From Alphaproteobacteria bacterium (lineage in GTDB: Bacteria > Pseudomonadota > Alphaproteobacteria > ATCC43930 > CGMCC-115725), in NCBI GenBank assembly GCA_019237175.1, contig JAFAHP010000296.1, positions 1 to 11,178 of the forward strand: a stretch of 11,178 nucleotides of DNA, read 5' to 3'. The position numbers were made by a program, and so were the translations under genes. Positions within the stretch are counted from its first letter, which is position 1. Each line of letters opens with the position of its first letter. This document shows, one piece after another, positions 6,145 through 11,178 of this stretch. The notes under the pieces were generated by a model. The model was not told where the DNA came from. It saw nothing but the letters and a program-made list of their open reading frames with translations, and did not search any database.

Positions 6145-7362
6145 ATGACCGAAGAAACGCGCTTACCCGCCGATATCGACGCCGAACCCGTGGTGCAGGC
6201 GGCGGCGGCGCTGCGGCCGGTGCTGCGTGCGTATCACGACGAGATCGAGCAAGGGCAGCGCATGCCGCCGGCCGTGTTCGAGCAGCTGCGCGAGGCCGGC
6301 TTTTACAAGATGGTAATCCCGCGCTCGTTGGGCGGTCTGCAGGTTGACCCGCTGACCTATCTGCGCGTCGTCGAATTGTTGGCCGAGGGGGTGGGCTCGG
6401 TCGGCTGGAACCTCGGCAATGGCGGCGTCGGCCAGCTGGTCACGCTCGGCTTGCCGGACGACGGTGTCGACGAAATCTACGGTAAGCGCGCCGACACGGT
6501 GATCGCCGGCACCGCGGTGCCGGGCGGCGGTCAGGCGGTGCCCGCAGCGGGCGGCTACCGGGTCAGCGGCCGCTGGCAGTTCGGCAGCGGCTGCCAGGAG
6601 GCCAGCTGGATGCTGGGGAGCTTCCAGGTGATCGGCGATGACGGCGAGCCGCGCCGCCACCCGGATGGCGGTTCGCTCTACTGGCGCGGGGTCTTCGCGC
6701 GCGCCGAAGCGGAGATCGTCCCGGGCAGCTGGGATGTCACGGGCTTGCGCGGCACCGGCAGCTTTGACTGGACGGTCAAAGACGTATTTCTGCCCGAGCG
6801 GCGGACGATGCCGCAAATCGGCATCCCGCTCGAGAACCAATGGGCGCGCTGGCCCGGTCTCACCTATCAGCTGCCGGTTCAGTGCTGGGTCGGCCCGCAC
6901 CACAGTGCGGTGATCACCGGCATCGCGCGGGCGGGCCTGAGTGCGCTGATCGAGCTGGCTGGCGGCAAGCAGCCGCGCGGCCGCCCGGTCGGGTTGCTGT
7001 GCGACAGCCCACAGGTGCAGGACGCTATCGGGCGGGCCGATGCGATCCTCAATGCGGGCCGCGCCTACCGCACGGCGATGATCACCGAGCTGTGGAACAC
7101 GACCGCCTCCGGAAAAGAGACGACGCTCGAGCAGCGCGCCCGCTGCCGCCTGGCCTCGAGCTACACCGCCGATAGCGCGCGCGAGGCGATGGATCTGGTG
7201 TACCGCCACGGCGGCAGCACGTCGTTCAAGCGCGAGAGCCGCCTCGCCGAGTGCTGGCGCGACCTGCACACCGTGGGCCAGACAGTCACCCTCGCCCCCG
7301 AGTGGTACCCGATCGGCGGCCGGGTCTATCTCGGCATGGATCCGGGTCCTCGGATGCGATGA
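6145..7362 (+). CDS. Acyl-CoA-dehydrogenase-fold flavoprotein, probable flavin-dependent monooxygenase type
   Basis: A 405-residue protein with the acyl-CoA dehydrogenase architecture. The N-terminal helical domain spans about 15-110 (PPAVFEQLREAGFYKMVIP, then GGLQVDP). The middle beta domain contains GTAVPGGG, YRVSGRWQFGSGCQEASWM and GTGSFDWTVKDVFLPE. The C-terminal helical bundle spans about 240-390, with RDLHTVGQ at 372-379 and a closing APEWYPIGGRVYLGMDPGPR. The R-D-x-H-T motif and absence of an obvious catalytic Glu region fit the branch that includes HsaA, HpaB-type and DszC-like monooxygenases rather than classical fatty-acyl-CoA dehydrogenases, so a two-component hydroxylase role is plausible. 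No partner reductase or CoA-pathway gene is adjacent, and the substrate is unknown. GAGGGA about seven bases upstream supports the ATG. The frame is intact with the high-GC codon use of its neighbours. Confidence 0.85.
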   Translation: MTEETRLPADIDAEPVVQAAAALRPVLRAYHDEIEQGQRMPPAVFEQLREAGFYKMVIPRSLGGLQVDPLTYLRVVELLAEGVGSVGWNLGNGGVGQLVTLGLPDDGVDEIYGKRADTVIAGTAVPGGGQAVPAAGGYRVSGRWQFGSGCQEASWMLGSFQVIGDDGEPRRHPDGGSLYWRGVFARAEAEIVPGSWDVTGLRGTGSFDWTVKDVFLPERRTMPQIGIPLENQWARWPGLTYQLPVQCWVGPHHSAVITGIARAGLSALIELAGGKQPRGRPVGLLCDSPQVQDAIGRADAILNAGRAYRTAMITELWNTTASGKETTLEQRARCRLASSYTADSAREAMDLVYRHGGSTSFKRESRLAECWRDLHTVGQTVTLAPEWYPIGGRVYLGMDPGPRMR

Positions 7363-7676
7363 CTCACGCCGGTGGCGTCGTATTACGCGGCCGCATCCGG
7401 AGCGATCAAGGTCGCACGCCCGCTGTGGTGAAGGCCACGCTGACGTTGGACCGCGATCTGCGATGGAGCGTGTCGCGCCTTTTAGGCGAACTTCCGACGC
7501 GGGCTGCAAGTGATAGGCTGGTAAATAGGTAAGCACTCCTATCAAATGCCGCTGAATCAGGAGCTCGTCGGTGGAAGGATCGGGCTCGCCGTTTCACACA
7601 TCAGGCGCGCCTCGAGCAGCTCCACCAGCAGGATCACGTCAGGATCGAAGGAAACAGAGACCCGGGCTAAGGACGT

Positions 7677-7698
7677 CGCGGAGAGGCTGGGCAAGAAA
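7677..7698 (+). repeat. Copy B of the CTGGGCAAGAA dispersed repeat
   Basis: This copy is inverted relative to copy A (6065-6086), with 21 of 22 bases identical. Its first nine bases, CGCGGAGAG, together with the preceding GT, recur directly at 7933-7943, and its tail AAGAAATTT recurs inverted at 7901-7909. The pair A/B brackets the acyl-CoA-dehydrogenase-like gene. Confidence 0.8.
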
Positions 7699-7725
7699 TT
7701 TACTGTCCACCAAATATTCGCAGCC

Positions 7726-7781
7726 ACCCCGGCCCCCGGGTCCGGCCTTTGGCCGGCCCGAGGATAAACTCCGGTCGGGGT
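7726..7781. repeat. Nested REP-like palindrome
   Basis: The outer arms are ACCCCGGCC at 7726-7734 and GGTCGGGGT at 7773-7781 (eight of nine bases pair). The inner hairpin is CCGGCC-TTT-GGCCGG at 7742-7756, extended by GGG and CCC across a one-base bulge. This has the layout of extragenic palindromic elements and could form a branched stem in RNA or a cruciform in DNA. Confidence 0.65.
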
Positions 7782-7860
7782 CCATGTTTCCATCGCACGA
7801 GCGAATAACTACTGATACGACTTCGCTACAACTTGAAATTTCCGAGCGGTGGAGGGATGG

Positions 7861-7880
7861 ATCCCGGCCTGCGCCGGGAT
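7861..7880. repeat. REP-like hairpin
   Basis: ATCCCGGC at 7861-7868 pairs perfectly with GCCGGGAT at 7873-7880 around the loop CTGC. This ATCCCGGC...GCCGGGAT form is a common extragenic palindrome in high-GC Proteobacteria. Confidence 0.7.
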
Positions 7881-7922
7881 GGTCGAAAGAGAGAATTGAC
7901 AAATTTCTTATCTTCTCCCGAA

Positions 7923-7943
7923 TTCTTGCCCAGTCGCGGAGAG
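7923..7943 (-). repeat. Copy C of the CTGGGCAAGAA dispersed repeat, degenerate
   Basis: TTCTTGCCCAG at 7923-7933 is the exact complement of the core of copy B. It is followed directly by TCGCG, so compared with copy A it lacks about five bases (CCTCT). It then runs into GGAGAG, completing an 11-base direct repeat, GTCGCGGAGAG, shared with 7675-7685. Confidence 0.6.
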
Positions 7944-8111
7944 AAACCCGAGCTCGGTTCCAGGTAAACGCCCAGCCTTCGCGATCCCCGTGAGTAATTG
8001 ACGCGAAACCGGCGATCAGCAGGGCCGCACGACAAACAACGGTTGTAGCAAGCGTAGACTGCCGGCGAATACTCGTCTAGTTTATCGCCAGAAGTGTGCC
8101 AGGGAGGACAC

Positions 8112-9506
8112 ATGGCCGTCTCGTTTCTCAACCGGGAACGCACAATCGCCACGCCAGGCTACAGCCGCTGGCTCATTCCACCGGCGGCCTTATGCGTGCA
8201 TCTCTGCATCGGCCAAGCCTATGCCTTCAGCGTCTTCAACTTGCCCATGACCAAGCTCATCGGCATCTCGCGATCGGCGCCCGGGGACTGGAAGCTGACC
8301 GAGCTCGGCTGGATCTTCAGCCTGGCAATTTTCTTTCTCGGCGTGTCGGCTGCCGTGTTTGGCCGCTGGGTTGAGGAGGGCGGGCCGCGCCGGGCGATGT
8401 TTACGGCGGCCCTCTGTTGGGCAGGCGGCTTCCTGGTCTCGGCGGTCGGTGTTTATCTCCACAATTTGTGGATCATTTATTTGGGTTACGGCGTGCTTGG
8501 AGGCGTTGGTCTTGGCATAGGCTATATTTCCCCGGTGTCGACTCTGATCCGTTGGTTTCCTGACCGGCCGGGTATGGCGACCGGCATGGCGATTATGGGG
8601 TTCGGCGGCGGTGCCTTTATCGCGTCGCCGCTCTCGGTGTGGCTGATGGGTCGCTTCGCGACCCCGAACCATGTCGGGGTCGCCGAAACCTTCATTGTCA
8701 TGGGTCTCGTCTATCTCTGCTTTATGATGGTGGGCGCAGCGATCGTGCGGGTACCGCCGCCCGGCTGGGCCCCCGCCGGCTATTCCACGCCGGTGCAGCC
8801 CAAGCCCTTGGTGACAACCCAGAATGTGTTTGTCTACGACGCGCTCAAGACGCCGCAATTCTGGCTGATCTGGTGGATCCTTTGTCTCAATGTCACCGCC
8901 GGGATCGGTGTGCTAGGGCAGGCCTCGGCGATGAGCCAGGAGATGTTCCGCGGACGGATCACCGCGGTGGCCGCGTCGGGCTTAGTCGGCCTGTTCAGCC
9001 TCTTCAATATGCTCGGGCGCTTTTTGTGGTCGTCGACTTCGGACCATATCGGCCGCAAAAATACGTATTTTGTCTTCTTTGCACTCGGCACCTTTCTCTA
9101 CGCTCTGGTGCCCTATAGCGGCGCGATCGGCAGCATCGGCCTATTCGTCCTCTGTTATGCGATAATCTTCAGCATGTATGGCGGCGGGTTTGCGACCGTT
9201 CCCGCCTACCTGCGCGACATGTTCGGCACGCGCTATGTCGGGGCGATCCACGGGCTGCTGCTGACGGCCTGGTCGATGGCGGGGATCTTCGGGCCGGTGC
9301 TGGTCAACTATATTCGCGAATACAACGTGACCCACGGCGTCGCGGCGGCGCAAGCCTATAACGTAACAATGTTCGTGATGGCGGGCCTATTGGTGATCGG
9401 CTTTATCTGCAACGTCTTCGTAGGATCGGTGCACGAGCGGTTTCACATGCGAGCCGTCGAGGCGGAAGACGAAGTTGAAGCGGCGCCAGTGTTCGGAGGT
9501 CGGTGA
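8112..9506 (+). CDS. MFS transporter, OFA (oxalate/formate antiporter) family
   Basis: A 464-residue polytopic membrane protein with about 12 predicted transmembrane segments. Its N-terminus, GYSRWLIPPAALCVHLCIGQ followed by AYAFSVFNLP, is typical of the oxalate/formate antiporter family. GYGVLGGVGLGIGYISPVST, LIRWFPDRPGMATGMAIMGF and GRFLWSSTSDHIGRKNTYFV are further family blocks. The last is the loop motif following the sixth-to-eighth helix region of MFS proteins. I chose the ATG at 8112 because GGAGG (8103-8107) precedes it closely; an ATG-like start six codons earlier has no such site. The next gene encodes the small subunit usually paired with this family, and a formate dehydrogenase fragment follows. 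Substrate is likely a small carboxylate such as oxalate or formate, but other OFA members carry other monocarboxylates and no oxalate-degrading genes are in the window. Confidence 0.9.
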   Translation: MAVSFLNRERTIATPGYSRWLIPPAALCVHLCIGQAYAFSVFNLPMTKLIGISRSAPGDWKLTELGWIFSLAIFFLGVSAAVFGRWVEEGGPRRAMFTAALCWAGGFLVSAVGVYLHNLWIIYLGYGVLGGVGLGIGYISPVSTLIRWFPDRPGMATGMAIMGFGGGAFIASPLSVWLMGRFATPNHVGVAETFIVMGLVYLCFMMVGAAIVRVPPPGWAPAGYSTPVQPKPLVTTQNVFVYDALKTPQFWLIWWILCLNVTAGIGVLGQASAMSQEMFRGRITAVAASGLVGLFSLFNMLGRFLWSSTSDHIGRKNTYFVFFALGTFLYALVPYSGAIGSIGLFVLCYAIIFSMYGGGFATVPAYLRDMFGTRYVGAIHGLLLTAWSMAGIFGPVLVNYIREYNVTHGVAAAQAYNVTMFVMAGLLVIGFICNVFVGSVHERFHMRAVEAEDEVEAAPVFGGR

Positions 9507-9637
9507 TGATAAGCGCTCCTCAGTCGAGCGGTAAGGCGAACGGAATCAAGCTCGTGCTCGCCTGGGGCTTTGTCGGTATTCCACTCGTCTGGGGCATCGT
9601 GCAGACCCTGCTCAATGCCATCAAGGCATTTCAGTAG
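9506..9637 (+). CDS. MFS transporter small subunit (OFA-associated), 43 residues
   Basis: The ATG shares its A with the TGA of the MFS gene (TGATG), and GGAGG at 9495-9499 lies six bases ahead, an excellent translational signal. The frame is 43 codons followed by TAG: a short basic/polar start (MISAPQSSGKANG), then one hydrophobic segment of about 22 residues containing LVLAWGFVGIPLVWGIVQTL, then NAIKAFQ. Single-pass peptides with A-W-x-x-V-G-(I/V)-P-L-x-W-G downstream of OFA transporters are a recognised small-subunit family. The function is presumed to be assembly or stability of the transporter in the inner membrane; I know of no detailed mechanism. Size and position make it easy to overlook. 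Confidence 0.85.
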   Translation: MISAPQSSGKANGIKLVLAWGFVGIPLVWGIVQTLLNAIKAFQ

Positions 9638-9945
9638 AAACTCTGCGCGTCTCAAATCTCTAGCGACCTACTCCGGATGCCTGCGGCCCGCTCCGGCGGC
9701 GCGCGAACGGCGGAGATTGCAGCTCACGGCTTCAAGGCCAAGGTCGAAGCGCCCGTCACCAAGCGCGTCGGCAAGGACGTCGCCCGGATGCCGTTCCATT
9801 TCGGCGCCTGGTTCGGCGGGGTCGATCTGCGGGGCAGTTATCTGCAGGGCGCCGATCCCGTCGTGCTCGTCGAAGCGCAAACACGATCACGATTTATCGC
9901 CATGATCCGGCGGCCCGCTCCGTACGTTGTCGGAGTTCGGCGTTA
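9638..9945 (+). pseudogene. C-terminal remnant of a formate dehydrogenase alpha (molybdopterin) subunit
   Basis: The frame in phase with the ATG at 9677 encodes VEAPVTKRVGKDVARMPFHF, then GxWFxGVDLRGxYxxGADPVVLVEA. This matches the last part of NAD-linked formate dehydrogenase alpha subunits, where I expect MPFHFGGW...DLRxxYPxGADPIVLGEAxNTxTTYGYDP. After VEAQ the frame loses similarity, but in another frame from 9883 the sequence reads TITIYRHDPAAR, which fits NTxTTYGYDP. A one-base deletion near 9879-9882 explains this. Similarity fades by about 9930, with no typical QETKVTLC ending. The upstream ~850 residues of the enzyme are absent: the fragment begins directly after the small-subunit stop. 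It cannot be a working dehydrogenase. A surviving short product is possible, but there is no ribosome binding site at 9677. Confidence 0.72.
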
Positions 9946-10105
9946 AGCTGGTCCCACAAAACGCGTTGTTTCCGCGTCATGATCGCCCGAACCTCAGCGG
10001 GAGAGTGCTTTCGCCCCCGGCCGCGATCGATAATGACGGTACGGATCGAAGGTGGTATTGCGCTGACAACTGGACAAGGTGGGGCTCCCTGCGTAACTGT
10101 CGATC
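9946..10105. other. Gap upstream of asnS
   Basis: These 160 bases separate the formate dehydrogenase remnant from asnS and must contain the asnS promoter and leader. Neither a clear promoter nor a strong ribosome binding site is visible. A 69-codon open frame on the minus strand (9894-10103) crosses it; it is discussed as a finding and not called as a gene. Confidence 0.4.
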
Positions 10106-11178
10106 ATGGACAAGACAGAGTTAAGCACGCGCGCGATCCTGGCCGGCGAGGCACCCCAGGATGCGCCGGTCAAGATTAAAGGCTGGGTGCGCACCCGACG
10201 CGATTCGAGAGCGGGAATTTCGTTCATTCACCTGTCGGACGGGTCGTCGTTCCATCCGCTGCAGGTCGTGGCGCCGAACACCTTGGCGAACTATGAGGGC
10301 GAGGTGTTGAAACTCACGGCCGGCTGCGCGATCGAGGCGACGGGCATGATCGTACCGTCGCCGGCGAGAGGGCAGCCCTTCGAAATGCAGGCGAGTGCGG
10401 TCGAGGTGGTCGGCTGGATCGACGATCCGGACACCTACCCGATCCAGCCCAAGCCGCACACAATGGAATATTTGCGCGAGGTGGCGCATTTGCGGCCGCG
10501 CACGAATGTGATCGGGGCGGCGACACGAGTGCGGCACAGCCTGGCGCAGGCGATCCACCGCTTTTTCGACGAGAACGGGTTTTTCTGGGTCAACACGCCG
10601 ATCATCACCTCGTCCGACGCGGAGGGAGCCGGGGCATTGTTCCGGGTATCGACGTTGGATTTCGCCAACCTGCCGCGTACACAAGACGGCAGGATCGATT
10701 TCGGCCAGGATTTCTTTGGCCGCGAGGCGTTTCTGACGGTCTCGGGGCAGCTCAACATCGAGGCCTATTGCTTAGCACTGACCAAGGTCTACACCTTTGG
10801 GCCGACCTTCCGCGCCGAGAATTCGAATACCAGCCGCCATTTGGCCGAATTCTGGATGATCGAGCCGGAGATTGCGTTTGCCGGCCTCTCCGACAATGCG
10901 GCGCTGGCGGAAGCGCTGCTGAAATACACTTTGACAGCACTACTGAACGAAAGACCGGAAGATCTCGCCTTTTTCAACGAGCGCATCGAGAAGGGGCTGA
11001 TCGAAAAACTCGAAGGCATTGTCGGCTCGGAATTCGTGCATATGGATTACGGCGAGGCGATCCGGGTGCTCGAGCGCGCGAATGTGAAGTTCGAGTTCCC
11101 GGTCGATTGGGGTGTGGATTTGCAGTCGGAGCACGAGCGCTATCTGACCGAAAAATATGCGAAAAAGCCGGTCATCGT
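10106..11178 (+). CDS. asnS: Asparagine--tRNA ligase, N-terminal 357 codons (runs off the window end)
   Basis: A class IIb aminoacyl-tRNA synthetase that charges tRNA-Asn with asparagine using ATP in the cytoplasm. Residues 20-105 are the OB-fold anticodon-binding domain (VKIKGWVRTRRDSRAGISFI). The catalytic domain follows, with motif 1 around 140-166 (ATRVRHSLAQAIHRFF, ending in FFWVNTP) and SDAEGAGALF at 170-179. TVSGQLNIEAYCLAL lies at 211-225 and motif 2 at 235-255 (FRAENSNTSRHLAEFWMIEP). The SDAEGAG and FRAE...RHLAEFWMIEPE blocks distinguish AsnRS from AspRS. Bacterial AsnRS is about 466 residues, so roughly the last 110, including motif 3, lie beyond the window. The ATG at 10106 gives the expected N-terminus, although no strong Shine-Dalgarno sequence precedes it. 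Many alphaproteobacteria lack AsnRS and use amidotransferase instead, so its presence is mildly informative about lineage. Confidence 0.95.
   Translation, partial: MDKTELSTRAILAGEAPQDAPVKIKGWVRTRRDSRAGISFIHLSDGSSFHPLQVVAPNTLANYEGEVLKLTAGCAIEATGMIVPSPARGQPFEMQASAVEVVGWIDDPDTYPIQPKPHTMEYLREVAHLRPRTNVIGAATRVRHSLAQAIHRFFDENGFFWVNTPIITSSDAEGAGALFRVSTLDFANLPRTQDGRIDFGQDFFGREAFLTVSGQLNIEAYCLALTKVYTFGPTFRAENSNTSRHLAEFWMIEPEIAFAGLSDNAALAEALLKYTLTALLNERPEDLAFFNERIEKGLIEKLEGIVGSEFVHMDYGEAIRVLERANVKFEFPVDWGVDLQSEHERYLTEKYAKKPVI

Larger units (their letters stand above)
7363..8111. other. Repeat-rich intergenic region without a supported gene
   Basis: This 749-base stretch separates the acyl-CoA-dehydrogenase-like gene from the MFS transporter. 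The longer open frames in it overlap one another, lack ribosome binding sites, and translate to strings such as HPGAGRDP that typically arise from REP-like hairpins. Elements present are a short ACGCC-GGT-GGCGT hairpin right after the stop (7366-7378), repeat copies B and C, a nested palindrome at 7726-7781 and a simple hairpin at 7861-7880. The MFS promoter must lie near the right end, but no convincing pair of boxes was found. Confidence 0.6.

Noticed and set aside
7366..7378. Terminator after the acyl-CoA-dehydrogenase-like gene
   Set aside because: The ACGCC-GGT-GGCGT hairpin has only five base pairs and no T tract, too weak to call.
6163..7545. 460-codon minus-strand open frame
   Set aside because: It mirrors the acyl-CoA-dehydrogenase-like gene almost exactly. 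Its translation is low-complexity Ala/Arg/Asp-rich without domains, whereas the plus strand has clear family motifs.
7571..7993. 140-codon plus-strand frame and overlapping minus-strand frames at 7557-7902
   Set aside because: They cross the hairpins and dispersed repeats, lack ribosome binding sites and give the typical translations of REP-like DNA, so they are not called as genes.
7998..8073. Sigma-70 promoter for the MFS gene
   Set aside because: TTGACG at 7998 has no -10 box at a suitable distance, and the TTGTAG/AATACT pair near 8043-8073 has a 19-base spacer and poor matches.
8190..8858. 222-codon minus-strand open frame
   Set aside because: It is antisense to the MFS transporter, His/Arg-rich and without homology; a shadow.
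1..11178. CRISPR array, tRNA, rRNA or intact insertion sequence
   Set aside because: No regularly spaced direct repeats, tRNA cloverleaf or rRNA sequence was recognised on either strand, and no transposase with catalytic motifs was seen.

Overview
The window looks like part of a high-GC alphaproteobacterial chromosome, probably from a soil or environmental lineage near Rhodospirillales or Hyphomicrobiales. That placement rests on the asparaginyl-tRNA synthetase, the codon use, a SigK/RskA-type sigma and anti-sigma pair, and interspersed palindromic repeats of the GTCATTGCGA and ATCCCGGC...GCCGGGAT kinds. It is inference from composition and family resemblance; no database was searched.

Positions 1-5934 are read from the minus strand. 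In transcription order they hold an AlkB-like 2-oxoglutarate dioxygenase (5934-5335), an SsuD-like flavin monooxygenase (5214-4084), an ECF sigma factor (3761-3213) overlapping its membrane anti-sigma factor by ATGA (3216-2509), the first 43 codons of a fasciclin-domain protein that stops abruptly (2370-2239), an AT-rich gap with a 14-bp palindrome, and a three-gene set of visibly lower GC. That set is a small Tat-signal protein (2014-1730), a DUF4331 protein (1683-316) and the start of a conserved hypothetical protein (113-1). A long inverted repeat lies between the last two.

Positions 6145-11178 are read from the plus strand. They hold an acyl-CoA-dehydrogenase-fold flavoprotein (6145-7362), a 749-base non-coding stretch full of hairpins and dispersed repeats, an OFA-type (oxalate/formate) MFS transporter (8112-9506) with a 43-residue small subunit overlapping its stop codon (9506-9637), a frameshifted C-terminal remnant of a formate dehydrogenase alpha subunit (about 9638-9945), and the first 357 codons of asnS (from 10106), which runs off the window.

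Three themes stand out. The first is a sigma/anti-sigma/fasciclin operon whose effector gene has been cut off next to a likely imported Tat/DUF4331 cassette. The second is an oxalate/formate uptake unit whose neighbouring formate dehydrogenase has decayed. The third is a short dispersed repeat with core CTGGGCAAGAA, present in three copies, two of them inverted around the acyl-CoA-dehydrogenase-like gene. No tRNA, rRNA, CRISPR array or intact insertion sequence was seen.
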